From an uncultured Erysipelotrichaceae bacterium (GTDB lineage Bacteria > Bacillota_I > Bacilli_A > Erysipelotrichales > Erysipelotrichaceae), in the NCBI GenBank assembly GCA_902793635.1, contig CADBEA010000001.1, forward strand, positions 1 to 64,000: a stretch of 64,000 nucleotides of DNA, written 5' to 3'. The notes under the pieces are model-generated. The model was not told the origin of the DNA. It ran no database searches and saw only the letters and a program-made list of their open reading frames with translations. This document shows, one piece after another, positions 55,553 through 64,000 of the stretch (the stretch's first letter is position 1; the number at the start of each line of letters is the position of its first letter). Position numbers and translations under genes: made by a program.

Positions 55553-56203
55553 ATGAACATTCTTATCATGGGTCCTGCAGGAGCCGGTAAGGGCACAATG
55601 TCCGAACTGATCCTGAAGGAGTACGACATTCCGCACATTTCCACTGGTGACATGCTCAGAGAAAATGTCCGGAACAACACTGAACTTGGCAAACTGGCAA
55701 AGTCCTACATGGAAGCAGGCAAACTGGTCCCGGACGATGTCATCAATGCCATGGTAGAAGACAGACTTCAGCAGCCTGACTGCCAGAAAGGTTATCTGCT
55801 GGACGGCTTCCCGCGTACACTGGTACAGGCGGAAGCGTTCTCGGAAATCGCTGACAAGATCGGCAAGCCGGTAGAGTGTGTAATCGCTCTCGAAGTCGAC
55901 TTCGAAATTCTTAAGGACCGCATTACCGGACGCCGAATCTGTTCGAAATGCGGAGCGATCTATCATATCAAGGGTCATCCGAGCAAGGTCGAGGGTGTCT
56001 GCGATGAATGCGGGGGCGCGCTCATTCAGAGAAAAGACGACACTGTCGAACAGCTCAAAGTCAGAATGGATGAGTACGAGAAGAGCACCAAGCCGGTCAT
56101 TGATTTCTATGAAGCGCGCGGTGTTGTAAAGCACGTCAATGCGGCTCAGGCCAAGGAAGACGTCTTCGCAGTCATCCAGGAGGCTCTGGAACACTTATCT
56201 TAA
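55553..56203 (+). CDS. adk: Adenylate kinase
   Basis: 216 residues. P-loop GPAGAGKGTMSEL, NMP-binding HISTGDMLRENV, LDGFPRTLVQAE, and a zinc LID with CSKC and CDECGG. It interconverts ATP+AMP and ADP. AGGAGG before ATG. map, usually between adk and infA, is absent here. Confidence 0.97.
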   Translation: MNILIMGPAGAGKGTMSELILKEYDIPHISTGDMLRENVRNNTELGKLAKSYMEAGKLVPDDVINAMVEDRLQQPDCQKGYLLDGFPRTLVQAEAFSEIADKIGKPVECVIALEVDFEILKDRITGRRICSKCGAIYHIKGHPSKVEGVCDECGGALIQRKDDTVEQLKVRMDEYEKSTKPVIDFYEARGVVKHVNAAQAKEDVFAVIQEALEHLS

Positions 56204-56216
56204 GTCAAGAGGGTCA

Positions 56217-56239
56217 GGGAAGGGATCGTATCCCTTCCC
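56217..56239 (+). terminator. Strong hairpin between adk and infA
   Basis: Perfect 10-base arms GGGAAGGGAT/ATCCCTTCCC around CGT, with no T run after it. It may be a weak terminator, an RNA-processing site, or a stem modulating infA, in the gap where map is missing. Confidence 0.45.
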
Positions 56240-56266
56240 TTGGACCGCTATGGAAAGTGAGATTGA

Positions 56267-56485
56267 ATGGGAAAACAGGACGTCATAGAAATTGAAGGCA
56301 TCGTTGAAGAAACGCTGCCGAACGCCAATTTCAAAGTGAAACTTCAGAATGGTCACGAGATCCGAGCCCACGTTGCTGGTAAAATCCGTATGAACTACAT
56401 TCGCATTTTACCGGGAGACCGGGTCACCGTTGAAATTTCACCTTATGACTTAACACGTGGGCGCATTACCTACAGACACAAGTAG
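56267..56485 (+). CDS. infA: Translation initiation factor IF-1
   Basis: 72 residues: [64 protein letters not shown]-fold. Only a weak GTGAG precedes the ATG. Confidence 0.97.
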   Translation: MGKQDVIEIEGIVEETLPNANFKVKLQNGHEIRAHVAGKIRMNYIRILPGDRVTVEISPYDLTRGRITYRHK

Positions 56486-56516
56486 AAAGAACCAAATTAC
56501 CGAGGAGGTAAAGAAA

Positions 56517-56630
56517 ATGAAAGTAAGACCATCTGTAAAACCAATTTGTGACAAGTGCAGAGTCATTAAGCGCAGAGGCGTTGTTATGGTTATCTGCGAA
56601 AACCCGAAGCATAAGCAGAGACAGGGTTAA
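56517..56630 (+). CDS. rpmJ: 50S ribosomal protein L36
   Basis: 37 residues, too short for most ORF lists. [20 protein letters not shown] and [11 protein letters not shown]: zinc ribbon with C-x2-C and C-x4-H. GAGGAGG at 56502-56508 precedes the ATG. It is the zinc-dependent (C+) form. Confidence 0.95.
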   Translation: MKVRPSVKPICDKCRVIKRRGVVMVICENPKHKQRQG

Positions 56631-56649
56631 TTAGGGGAGGAAATTTTAT

Positions 56650-57015
56650 ATGCCACGTTTTGCCGGTGTTGATATTCCGCGTAACAAACAGATCGGAACA
56701 TCACTCACATATATCTATGGTATCGGTCCGACAACTGCGAAGAAGATCCTCGCAGCATGCGGTATTGATGAAACGATCCGCGCCAAGGATCTGACAGACG
56801 AGCAGGAAACTGCCATTCGTAACCAGATTGACGCTATCAAGACAGAGGGCGATCTGCGTCGTGAGAGAGCTCTTGACATCAAGCGTCTGATGGAAATCGG
56901 CAGTTACCGCGGTCTCCGTCACAGAAGAGGCCTGCCGGTCAACGGTCAGCGTACCCGTACAAACGCTCGTACAAGAAAAGGTCCGCGTCGTACTGTCGCG
57001 AACAAGAAGAAGTAA
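56650..57015 (+). CDS. rpsM: 30S ribosomal protein S13
   Basis: 121 residues: [67 protein letters not shown] before ATG. Confidence 0.98.
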   Translation: MPRFAGVDIPRNKQIGTSLTYIYGIGPTTAKKILAACGIDETIRAKDLTDEQETAIRNQIDAIKTEGDLRRERALDIKRLMEIGSYRGLRHRRGLPVNGQRTRTNARTRKGPRRTVANKKK

Positions 57016-57028
57016 TTAGGAGGATATC

Positions 57029-57427
57029 ATGGCTAAAAATCAGAAGAAGAGCGCGACACGTAAGAAGAGAGTCCGCAAGAATATTGCCAAGGGTGTCGCT
57101 CATATTCATTCAACATTCAACAATACGATCGTTACGATCGCTGACGAAGCAGGAAACGTTATCTCCTGGAGCTCCGCTGGTGCACTGGGTTATAAGGGTT
57201 CCCGTAAATCCACACCGTATGTTGCACAGCTCTGTGCAGAAGCAGCTGCCAAAGCCGCTATCGTTCATGGTCTGAAGACTGTTGAAGTAAATGTTAAGGG
57301 TCCGGGTGCCGGCCGTGAAGCAGCCGTCCGTTCCTTACAGACAGCAGGTCTGGAGATTACAGCCATTAACGATGTAACTCCTGTTCCGCACAATGGATGC
57401 CGTCCGCCGAAGAGACCGCGCGGTTAA
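57029..57427 (+). CDS. rpsK: 30S ribosomal protein S11
   Basis: 132 residues: [40 protein letters not shown], and [17 protein letters not shown] at the end. GGAGG before ATG. Confidence 0.98.
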   Translation: MAKNQKKSATRKKRVRKNIAKGVAHIHSTFNNTIVTIADEAGNVISWSSAGALGYKGSRKSTPYVAQLCAEAAAKAAIVHGLKTVEVNVKGPGAGREAAVRSLQTAGLEITAINDVTPVPHNGCRPPKRPRG

Positions 57428-57454
57428 TTAAAGATAAAATAGGAGGATTGTTGC

Positions 57455-58414
57455 ATGCAGAGATTTGAACGTGCCGAATTTGAAGTGAAAGAATATGTAG
57501 AATCTGAGAATTACGGTAAGTTTATTCTTTCTCCGCTGGAGAGAGGTTTTGGTACAACGATCGGGAATGCGCTCCGCCGAGTGCTGCTTTCCTCACTTCC
57601 TGGTGCAGCGGTATTTTCCATCAAGGTTGATGGTGTTTACCATGAATTCACATCCATCCCGGGTGTAAGAGAAGATGTTTCCATGATCATCCTGCAGCTC
57701 AAGCAGCTGATCATGAAAATTGAGGATGATGAGGTCTATAACCTGCAGATTTCTGCAAACGGACCTTGCACAGTTACAGCAGGCGATATTATCTGCCCTG
57801 CTCAGGTAGAGATTCTGAACAAGGATCTTGAAATCGCGCATCTCGAAAAGGGTGTTTCCCTTGAAATGGAACTGAAAGCCAAGAACGGCCGCGGTTATGT
57901 CAGCGCTGATATCAACAAGCAGCGTAACCAGGGCAGTTCCCAGGGCATCGGAACCGTCTTCACGGATTCAATTTACACCCCGATCGAAAAGGTCGCCTAT
58001 AACGTAGAACCGACCCGTGTCGGTGAAGAAGTCAGATATGACAGTCTGGAAATGGAAGTCTGGACAGACGGATCGATCAATCCGCAGAAAGCACTTTCCA
58101 TGGCTGCTAAGATCCTGATGGATCACCTCTCAGTAGTCGCCAACATCAATGACGAAGTCGTGATGATGGAAGATGTTCTGAAGGAAAGCGGCGTCGAACA
58201 GCAGAATAAGGGACAGCAGTTGATGATCGAAGATCTGGATCTCTCCGTACGTTCCTATAACTGTCTGAAGCGTGCAGGTATTCAGACCGTTGATGAACTG
58301 ACACAGAAGACCGAGGATGAAATGATGAGAGTCCGTAACCTCGGTAAGAAATCTCTGAAAGAGGTCAAGGACAAGCTCATCGAACTTGGATATGGATTCA
58401 AGTCCTTTGATTAA
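57455..58414 (+). CDS. rpoA: DNA-directed RNA polymerase subunit alpha
   Basis: 319 residues. N-terminal domain for polymerase assembly ([20 protein letters not shown]) and C-terminal domain (residues about 250-319) with [20 protein letters not shown] and [18 protein letters not shown], which binds UP elements and activators. AGGAGG before ATG. Confidence 0.98.
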   Translation: MQRFERAEFEVKEYVESENYGKFILSPLERGFGTTIGNALRRVLLSSLPGAAVFSIKVDGVYHEFTSIPGVREDVSMIILQLKQLIMKIEDDEVYNLQISANGPCTVTAGDIICPAQVEILNKDLEIAHLEKGVSLEMELKAKNGRGYVSADINKQRNQGSSQGIGTVFTDSIYTPIEKVAYNVEPTRVGEEVRYDSLEMEVWTDGSINPQKALSMAAKILMDHLSVVANINDEVVMMEDVLKESGVEQQNKGQQLMIEDLDLSVRSYNCLKRAGIQTVDELTQKTEDEMMRVRNLGKKSLKEVKDKLIELGYGFKSFD

Positions 58415-58428
58415 TAGGAGGAACGTTT

Positions 58429-58791
58429 ATGTGGAATCGTAAATTTGGCAGAACTGCTGATCACCGTAAGGCAATGCTCAGAAACCTCGCTACTTCCGTC
58501 ATTTTATACGGCAGAGTTGAGACAACTGAAGCAAAGGCCAAGGATATGCGTGCGGTTGTAGATAAGCTGATCACACTTGGTAAGAAGGGTGACCTGGCTG
58601 CCCGCCGTCAGGCTGCGGCTTATGTCCGCAACGTTGTCGCTGATGAAGCTACACAGCAGACAGTTCTGCAGAAGTTATTTGATGAAGTAGCACCGAAGTA
58701 CAAGGACCGCAATGGCGGATATACCCGTGTTGTAAGAACAGGTACACGCCGCGGCGATGCTGCTCCAATGGCTTATATCGAACTGGTATAA
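58429..58791 (+). CDS. rplQ: 50S ribosomal protein L17
   Basis: 120 residues: [40 protein letters not shown], and [18 protein letters not shown]. Last gene of the superoperon, followed by a strong terminator. Confidence 0.98.
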   Translation: MWNRKFGRTADHRKAMLRNLATSVILYGRVETTEAKAKDMRAVVDKLITLGKKGDLAARRQAAAYVRNVVADEATQQTVLQKLFDEVAPKYKDRNGGYTRVVRTGTRRGDAAPMAYIELV

Positions 58792-58802
58792 TCTGGTTGA
58801 TC

Positions 58803-58836
58803 AAGGAGATATTTCTTCGGAAATATCTCCTTTTCT
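58803..58836 (+). terminator. Terminator of the alpha operon
   Basis: Perfect 13-base arms AAGGAGATATTTC/GAAATATCTCCTT with TTCG tetraloop, followed by TTTT. Ends the ribosomal superoperon. Confidence 0.95.
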
Positions 58837-58889
58837 GAAAGAGTCACTTCAGACTTCCAGGATTTTTTGTCAGCAGACAAGGAGGCTGG

Positions 58890-58895
58890 TATAAT
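58890..58895 (+). promoter_or_regulatory. Extended -10 of the lipoprotein gene
   Basis: TGG-TATAAT ends 9 bases before the ATG at 58905. No ribosome site lies between; GGAGG at 58881-58885 is upstream of the -10. A leaderless or very short leader is likely. Confidence 0.5.
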
Positions 58896-58904
58896 AAAAA
58901 CATT

Positions 58905-60083
58905 ATGAAAAAAAGATTGATTACGGCAGTAACGGCAGCCCTTCTTCTGATGGGCTGCGGCAGTGAACCTGCCGATACAAAACCAGGACCTGATACGGAA
59001 CCGATCAGCGGCGATCTTTACAGCCGCTACACCAGTGCTGTTGAAAACCGCCCGGCGGCGGATTCCAGCACCGCCGCCATCAGTACGAAATATACCTATC
59101 TGTTTTCTGATGGAACAAACGGTATTTATCAGATGGACGGCATTCTTGAACAGGATGAAGAAAGGATCCATATCACGCAGCACCTCAATGCCAACGGCAT
59201 GGCTTCGGAAATCGACGGATATTATGACGGCAGCCGTCTGTACAATACGTTCAACGGCATTCATTACTATGAAGACATGACGCCGAAAGATGTCAGAGAT
59301 TCGATGCTGATGCCGCTGGAACCTTTCGTGTTCCCGCAGGACTATGTGCAGGGACTGGCCGAATCAAAGGACGCGGAAGGGAATACGCTGTATTCGCTGG
59401 CGATTGCTGAAGACCGTCTCGCCGATGTATTCAAAGACCGTTATGATTTCAACGATATGGATCAGCTGGATGAGTGCAAGGTCACATCCGGTGTGATTAC
59501 CGATACATTCAGTGAAGAGGGATACTTCCTGAAAGAGACATCCCGTTTTGAGGTCACGTTTGTTTACTCCGGCCAGGAGATCAAAACGATCTATGACGGC
59601 AGTGTCAATTATGTCGGATACAACGAGACAGAGGTTGTCATTACCGATGCCCAGAGGGAAGAATTCTCCCAGTATGTTGTCTACACGGATATCGATACCA
59701 GTCAGATCGATACCGAGCCTGTTGCGGATGATACACCGGAAGCCACTGCTTCGGCAACCTTCCGCAAGCGTCTTGTCAACCGGCTCGGATATGAGGAAGA
59801 AAGTCCCGGTGTATTCGTGCAGAGTTATAACCAGAATGAAGCGTATACCATTGATTTCAACAATCATACCTTCAAGTATTCCAATCGTACGATCAACTAT
59901 GTCTATAATTGGGATGGTGATATCGGAACGATGGGCAAGTGCACATTGAACTTCGAAACATCCGCCAGTGCGAGTGACTGTACGGAAGAAACCCTGGATA
60001 TGATCCGCAAGGTCAAGGGATTCCTGCAGATGGAACTGTATTACTGCGGTCTCTCACTCGAAGAGCTGCAGGCTGAAAACTAG
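58905..60083 (+). CDS. Lipoprotein of unknown function
   Basis: 392 residues. Signal peptide with lipobox LLMGC (Cys18 region), then a long Pro/Asp linker and a beta-rich extracytoplasmic region that resembles LolA-like or DUF6612-type lipoproteins (repeated beta strands with GIYQMDGILEQDEERIHI, YDGSRLYNTFNGIHYYED). The C-terminal part after about 280 (ATFRKRLVNRLGYEEESPGV) may be a second small domain. No function can be assigned. Anchored on the outside of the membrane. Confidence 0.75.
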   Translation: MKKRLITAVTAALLLMGCGSEPADTKPGPDTEPISGDLYSRYTSAVENRPAADSSTAAISTKYTYLFSDGTNGIYQMDGILEQDEERIHITQHLNANGMASEIDGYYDGSRLYNTFNGIHYYEDMTPKDVRDSMLMPLEPFVFPQDYVQGLAESKDAEGNTLYSLAIAEDRLADVFKDRYDFNDMDQLDECKVTSGVITDTFSEEGYFLKETSRFEVTFVYSGQEIKTIYDGSVNYVGYNETEVVITDAQREEFSQYVVYTDIDTSQIDTEPVADDTPEATASATFRKRLVNRLGYEEESPGVFVQSYNQNEAYTIDFNNHTFKYSNRTINYVYNWDGDIGTMGKCTLNFETSASASDCTEETLDMIRKVKGFLQMELYYCGLSLEELQAEN

Positions 60084-60095
60084 AAAGAGGTCAGT

Positions 60096-60365
60096 ATGAG
60101 AGCTGTTATTTCGGTTGTTGGAAAAGACCGTCCCGGCATTCTCGCCTTCGTGGCGACCAAGTGCGCGGAACGCAATATCAATATCGTCGACGTGACACAG
60201 AAGGTCCTTCAGGATCTGTTCACGATGATCATGATCGTCGATCTGCCGGAGGACCTGGAAAACATGCATCAGGTTGCCGGTGATTTTGAGGTAATGGGTG
60301 ATGAACAGGGCCTGAAGATCCATGTCATGCATGAGGATATCTTCAAGGCCATGCATACGATTTAG
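60096..60365 (+). CDS. ACT-domain protein, UPF0237 family
   Basis: 89 residues forming one ACT domain: [40 protein letters not shown] and [22 protein letters not shown]. Ligand-binding domain, probably sensing an amino acid or formate-related metabolite. It is immediately upstream of the UPF0210 gene (8 bases), the usual pairing. AAAGAGG before ATG. Confidence 0.9.
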   Translation: MRAVISVVGKDRPGILAFVATKCAERNINIVDVTQKVLQDLFTMIMIVDLPEDLENMHQVAGDFEVMGDEQGLKIHVMHEDIFKAMHTI

Positions 60366-60373
60366 GAGTGTCT

Positions 60374-61735
60374 ATGACAAGATCGACCGACAATATTATG
60401 GAAACGATCCGCATGATCGACGAGGAATGTCTGGATATCCGCACCATTACCATGGGAATCTCCCTGATGGACTGCGCCGATACGGACATTGACAGATCAT
60501 GTGAGAAGATATACCGGAAAATTACGGAAAAGGCGAAAGATCTGGTTCAGACAGCCAAGGATATTTCACTGGAATATGGTATTCCGATCATTAACCAGAG
60601 AATTTCCGTAACACCGATTTCCCTGCTGCAGAGCGTCAGCGGCGGTGACTGCACAAAGTATGCGAGAATTCTGGACAAAGCCGGCAAGGACGTCGGTGTC
60701 AACTTCATCGGCGGTTATTCCGCACTTGTTCAGAAAGGTATGACCAACGGTGATCGGGAACTGATTGAATCGATCCCGGAAGCATTGGCCTGTACGGATA
60801 TCGTATGTTCCAGTGTCAATATCGGCTCAACCAAAGCCGGCATCAATATGGACGCTGTCCGGCTGATGGGACAGATCGTGCGCCGCAGTGCCGAACTGAC
60901 CAAAGACAACAACTGTTTCGGAGCTGCCAAGCTGGTTGTTTTCTGCAATGCGGTGGAAGACAATCCGTTCATGGCCGGTGCCTTCCATGGCATTACGGAA
61001 CCGGAAACAGTGATTAACGTCGGTGTCTCCGGACCGGGCGTCGTCAGAAATGCGATTCTCAAGGCCGGTAAGAATGCGACAATGGATGAGATCGCCGAAG
61101 TGATCAAGAAAACGGCGTTCAAGATCACCCGTATGGGACAGCTGGTCGGTATGGAAGCCAGCCGCCGTCTGCAGGTCCCGTTCGGTATCGTTGACCTTTC
61201 TCTGGCTCCGACACCGGCAGTCGGTGACTCCGTTGCCCAGATCCTGGAAGAAATCGGTCTGGAACAGTGCGGCGGTCCCGGCACGACAGCAGCACTGGCG
61301 ATGCTGAATGACGCTGTCAAAAAGGGCGGCATTATGGCATCCAGTTCCGTCGGCGGACTTTCCGGCGCGTTTATTCCGGTATCGGAAGATGCCGGTATGA
61401 TCGCGGCAGCCCGCAGCGGCACACTGAAAATAGAAAAACTCGAAGCGATGACGGCGGTATGTTCCGTCGGTCTTGATATGATCATTATTCTCGGTGATAC
61501 AAGCGCCGAAACGATTTCGGCGATCATCGCGGATGAGGCCGCTATCGGTATGATCAACAGTAAGACAACAGCCTGCCGTCTGATTCCCGCGATCGGCAGA
61601 AATGCCGGGGAAGACCTGGTATTCGGCGGCCTTCTCGGTGAAGGTCCGGTCATGCCGGTCGGCAAAGGCAGTGCGGAAACAATGATTTCCAGAGGCGGCA
61701 GGATTCCTTCACCGATTCAAAGCTTAAAAAACTAA
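60374..61735 (+). CDS. UPF0210 / PFL-like family protein
   Basis: 453 residues, DUF711/UPF0210, related in fold to pyruvate formate-lyase-like barrels, though no glycyl radical motif is claimed. Landmarks: [57 protein letters not shown] (as split stretches), [23 protein letters not shown] 60374 is chosen because GGAG is 5-6 bases upstream; the GTG at 60368 is too close to it. Partner of the ACT protein; function unknown. Confidence 0.9.
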   Translation: MTRSTDNIMETIRMIDEECLDIRTITMGISLMDCADTDIDRSCEKIYRKITEKAKDLVQTAKDISLEYGIPIINQRISVTPISLLQSVSGGDCTKYARILDKAGKDVGVNFIGGYSALVQKGMTNGDRELIESIPEALACTDIVCSSVNIGSTKAGINMDAVRLMGQIVRRSAELTKDNNCFGAAKLVVFCNAVEDNPFMAGAFHGITEPETVINVGVSGPGVVRNAILKAGKNATMDEIAEVIKKTAFKITRMGQLVGMEASRRLQVPFGIVDLSLAPTPAVGDSVAQILEEIGLEQCGGPGTTAALAMLNDAVKKGGIMASSSVGGLSGAFIPVSEDAGMIAAARSGTLKIEKLEAMTAVCSVGLDMIIILGDTSAETISAIIADEAAIGMINSKTTACRLIPAIGRNAGEDLVFGGLLGEGPVMPVGKGSAETMISRGGRIPSPIQSLKN

Positions 61736-61783
61736 ATTATTCGTTTCTTTGAGGTAGAATAGATATAACAGGTGGTGATTGAT

Positions 61784-63253
61784 ATGATAAACAGACTTTC
61801 TGATCAGGAACTGCGGGCAATCGTCAGCAGTGCCATACATGGAAACCGCGATGCGATTACAGAACTGCTGAAATATTACACAGCAGATATGTATTTTGTT
61901 TCCAGGCTTTATCTTGATAATAAAGAGACAGCGAAAAAATCCGAACAGAAAGCGCTCCGTACCGCTCTGCAGAGACTGGGCGAATCACTGAATGCACCGG
62001 ACATTACGGAATGGATGGTCAGCATTGTCCGTAAGGAAGCGCTCAGACAGCTGACACCCGTCAGGACTTCAGCCGCATACAGTTCGTATTATGACAGTTC
62101 TGATGAATATCCGACCCGTGAGGATGCCATGGCATTTGACGAAGATGAATGCCGTATCCGCATTCTGAAAGCACTGGATCAGATCACGGAACCGGAACGT
62201 GCCGTTGTGGCGATGCGTTTCTTTGATCATATGTCCATTGACGAGATTGCCAAATCGCTGATGGTATCTCTGGATGAGGCAAGATCACTGCTGGTATCAG
62301 GCAAAGCCGGGCTGAGGAACTCCGGAACGGCTGTCAGTACACTGATGGCATTATGTGAAAGAGTGAACCCGGATACATATACAACCGAAGCAATCGTCAT
62401 CGATGAACCGCGTGAGGTCGAAGAACTGCCGGCTGAAGCAGCTGCCGCAAAACCGGTTGTTGCTGAAACACCTGCCGCACCGGTACACGAACCGGAACAC
62501 AGTGAACAGATCGTTCTGCCGGAGCCGGAGGAAACACCAACTCCGCAGGCTGCGGATGAACATCCGATCATTCTCGAAGTTCCTGAACCGGCACCGGAAA
62601 CACCGGTGATTCCTGAACCGGAAGAGAACGAACTGCCGGAAATCGCAGTGGCTGAACCAGTCGCTATCCCTGAACCTGAACCGGTCATCAAGGAAGTTCA
62701 GACAGCCGTTGAACAGCCGCGTGTCCTTGAGGAACCCGAGGAGGAAAGAAAGATGCCTGTCCGTAAGAAGAAAAAGTCTCATATTCTCCTGAAGAGTCTG
62801 ATTGCGATTCTGCTGGGTGCAGCGGCAGGCCTTGGCCTGTACCTCTATCTGGTCATGAACAAGCCGAAACCGTACCAGCCGCAGACAAAGCCGCAGACTA
62901 CGGAAAAGGAAGAGACAACGGATAAGCAGGAAGAGAAACCGGCCGAAACCAAGACAGAAGAGACAAAGACCGAAGAAACAAAACCGGCAGAAACACAGCC
63001 GGAAAGCCAACCGGCAGAAACCCAGCCGGCGGATAACGGTGTCATCGGTACCGCTGAGGTCATTGTTGACCAGCTGCGTATCAGAGCCGGATCCGGTACA
63101 GGTTTTGACGAACTGGATGTTGCTGAATACGGTGCTGTCTATGATGTATACGAAGTCAGAACGGATGCCCAGTACATGTGGTACCGCATCGGTGATGACA
63201 TGTGGATCGCTGACTCGGAAGGCGAATGGGTAACCTTCACGCCAAGCAACTGA
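61784..63253 (+). CDS. Sigma-like region 4 protein fused to a TM helix and SH3b domain
   Basis: 489 residues. Residues 1-110 look like a divergent sigma region-2-like helical part (ELRAIVSSAIHGNRDAITELL). Residues 128-182 are a sigma-70 region-4 helix-turn-helix (KALDQITEPERAVVAMRFFD, SIDEIAKSLMVSLDEARSLL). A Pro/Glu-rich linker (200-322), a basic patch RKKKK (327-331), one membrane helix (333-358), a Lys/Thr/Glu repeat linker (TEETK, 365-418), and an SH3b domain (425-489: IVDQLRIRAGSGTGFDELDV) follow. Topology is DNA-binding part inside, SH3b outside. AGGTGG before the ATG; a GTG at 61772 overlaps the site. No anti-sigma gene adjacent. Confidence 0.85.
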   Translation: MINRLSDQELRAIVSSAIHGNRDAITELLKYYTADMYFVSRLYLDNKETAKKSEQKALRTALQRLGESLNAPDITEWMVSIVRKEALRQLTPVRTSAAYSSYYDSSDEYPTREDAMAFDEDECRIRILKALDQITEPERAVVAMRFFDHMSIDEIAKSLMVSLDEARSLLVSGKAGLRNSGTAVSTLMALCERVNPDTYTTEAIVIDEPREVEELPAEAAAAKPVVAETPAAPVHEPEHSEQIVLPEPEETPTPQAADEHPIILEVPEPAPETPVIPEPEENELPEIAVAEPVAIPEPEPVIKEVQTAVEQPRVLEEPEEERKMPVRKKKKSHILLKSLIAILLGAAAGLGLYLYLVMNKPKPYQPQTKPQTTEKEETTDKQEEKPAETKTEETKTEETKPAETQPESQPAETQPADNGVIGTAEVIVDQLRIRAGSGTGFDELDVAEYGAVYDVYEVRTDAQYMWYRIGDDMWIADSEGEWVTFTPSN

Positions 63254-63260
63254 TAACCTG

Positions 63261-63290
63261 AAAAAAGACTTCAGCAATGAAGTCTTTTTT
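63261..63290 (+). terminator. Terminator of the sigma-SH3b gene
   Basis: Perfect 12-base arms AAAAAAGACTTC/GAAGTCTTTTTT with AGCAAT loop. The T run abuts the -10 box of the next gene. Confidence 0.9.
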
Positions 63291-63292
63291 AC

Positions 63293-63298
63293 TATACT
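63293..63298 (+). promoter_or_regulatory. -10 box of a probable leaderless promoter (methyltransferase)
   Basis: TATACT ends 8 bases before ATG 63307. The matching -35 would fall inside the preceding terminator. Confidence 0.4.
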
Positions 63299-63306
63299 TG
63301 TCATGT

Positions 63307-63927
63307 ATGGACGATCTGCAGAAAATTCACGATGCCGCAAGAGAAGATCATGTTCCGATCATGAAGGATGACGGAATGGCTTTTCTGCTTGCCTATCTGA
63401 AAGAACATGAGAATATCAGGGATATTCTGGAATGCGGCACAGCGGTAGGTTATTCAGCAATCAATATGGCGGAAGTCCGCTGGGATATGACAGTCGACAC
63501 ATTGGAAATCGATCCGGAAATGTATGAGACAGCCTGCCGCAATGTCAAGGAACGCGGTCTGCAGGACCGAGTAAACTGCTATCTCTGTGATGCGGCGGAG
63601 TTTCAGACAGATAAGATCTATGATCTGATTTTCATTGATGCGGCAAAATCACAGTACCGACGCTATATGGAACATTTCTTCCGCAATACGATGCCGGGAA
63701 CGGTGTTTATCTTTGATAATCTGAATTTTCACGGTATTGTCGACGATCCGCAGCTTTCTGATAACCGCGGTACACTGCAGATGACAAGGAAGATCCGAAA
63801 CTTCCGGGAACATCTTCTGAATGACAGCCGTTTTGAAACAGTCTATTATCCGGATACCGGCGACGGCGTTGCGGTGGCAAAGCGAAAAAAAAGTTCCTCA
63901 TTTGAGGAACAGTCCGGTAAACAGTGA
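63307..63927 (+). CDS. O-methyltransferase, TrmR/YrrM-like
   Basis: 206 residues. SAM site ILECGTAVGYSAINMA (motif I), DTLEIDPEMYETA, and FIDAAKSQYRRYMEHFF with the metal-binding Asp, typical of the class-I O-methyltransferase 3 family; homologue TrmR methylates the tRNA wobble uridine hydroxyl. The ATG at 63307 (inside the ORF from 63277) is chosen because the earlier start lies in the terminator. The Lys/Ser/Glu end (KRKKSSSFEEQSGKQ) runs into a convergent gene's 3' end. Confidence 0.88.
   Translation: MDDLQKIHDAAREDHVPIMKDDGMAFLLAYLKEHENIRDILECGTAVGYSAINMAEVRWDMTVDTLEIDPEMYETACRNVKERGLQDRVNCYLCDAAEFQTDKIYDLIFIDAAKSQYRRYMEHFFRNTMPGTVFIFDNLNFHGIVDDPQLSDNRGTLQMTRKIRNFREHLLNDSRFETVYYPDTGDGVAVAKRKKSSSFEEQSGKQ
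63884..63910 (-). terminator. Terminator of the convergent minus-strand gene
   Basis: Arms GTTCCTC/GAGGAAC around a 4-base loop with eight A on + (T run on -). It lies inside the 3' end of the methyltransferase coding region. Confidence 0.75.
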
Positions 63928-64000
63928 ATTCAGAAAACTGATGACAATACTGAGGAATACAGCTGAACCGAAAGTTTTGATATGAGCACCGGATGTCATG
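63898..64000 (-). CDS. C-terminal end of a probable membrane protein (phage-holin-family/YvlD-like)
   Basis: Runs off the window. The last 33 codons before TGA encode a hydrophobic helix: HIKTFGSAVFLSIVISFL, then NSLFTGLFLK. This resembles the end of YvlD-type (Phage_holin_4_2) four-helix proteins, but only a fragment is seen. It overlaps the methyltransferase 3' end by 30 bases on the opposite strand. Confidence 0.5.
   Translation of the reverse strand, partial: MTSGAHIKTFGSAVFLSIVISFLNSLFTGLFLK

Noticed and set aside
56217-56239. Intrinsic terminator separating adk from infA
   Set aside because: No T run follows, and infA has no clear promoter of its own, so full termination is unlikely. 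Listed as low-confidence hairpin.
1-64000. tRNA, rRNA or CRISPR arrays
   Set aside because: No tRNA-like cloverleaf ends, rRNA segments or regularly spaced repeats were noticed by reading; a tRNAscan or CRISPR search could not be run.

Overview
The window looks like chromosomal DNA of a Gram-positive, moderate G+C Firmicute. Evidence for this is the str / S10 / spc / alpha ribosomal order, zinc-type S14, Firmicute-style Shine-Dalgarno sites (GGAGG), lipoproteins, a CIRCE operator, OhrR, class III (anaerobic) ribonucleotide reductase and no outer-membrane genes. The gene set (anaerobic NrdD/NrdG, a long single-chain PurL, PurO plus a stand-alone AICAR transformylase, no rpmD in the spc operon) fits an anaerobic gut-type lineage such as the Erysipelotrichia; that placement is inference.

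Layout. 1-97: 3' end of a group II intron. 165-6021: a short-chain dehydrogenase, an unknown protein, a CIRCE-controlled Hsp20, a PadR / DUF4097 pair, a GNAT acetyltransferase with a 2H-phosphoesterase-like protein, and a DUF6572-DUF1444 fusion. 6021-9616: asnA facing an OhrR-controlled operon (TrxB-like flavoprotein, OhrR, Mn-type CDF exporter). 9697-20825: an extracytoplasmic FMN/FAD reductase lipoprotein, a C39-like peptidase, CapA, a MATE pump, a heterodimeric ABC exporter, an sce7726-like nuclease-fold protein and a degenerate MocR regulator. 20829-30166: purine operon purE-purM-purN-purO-purH(AICARFT only)-purD-purL behind a leader with a small ORF and a terminator-like hairpin. 30198-38400: a PH-domain-like protein, an autoregulated-looking MarR protein, a zinc-ribbon protein, and the anaerobic RNR module (TrxB-like reductase, NrdD with a fused redoxin domain, NrdG) with DUF4037 and TPR genes. 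38569-58834: rpsL-rpsG-fusA, tuf, then an inserted HAD / tandem-barnase / barstar cluster, then the S10-spc-alpha superoperon through rplQ, lacking rpmD and map. 58905-64000: a lipoprotein, the ACT / UPF0210 pair, a sigma-factor-like protein joined to a transmembrane helix and SH3 domain, an O-methyltransferase, and the end of a probable membrane-protein gene.

The strongest candidates for something new are: (i) the 489-residue protein at 61784-63253, a region-4 sigma-like domain tethered through one membrane helix to an outside SH3b domain; (ii) the barnase pair at 43771-44682, with one domain lacking the catalytic His, an in-frame TAG after the secretion segment, and a cognate barstar, lodged between the str and S10 operons; (iii) a recurring architecture in which a -10 box lies only 6-9 bases before the ATG with no Shine-Dalgarno site, at eight or nine genes, suggesting leaderless transcripts; and (iv) a redox module in which two TrxB-like enzymes lack the usual NADPH 2'-phosphate motif, one next to a NrdD-redoxin fusion and one under an OhrR-type operator.
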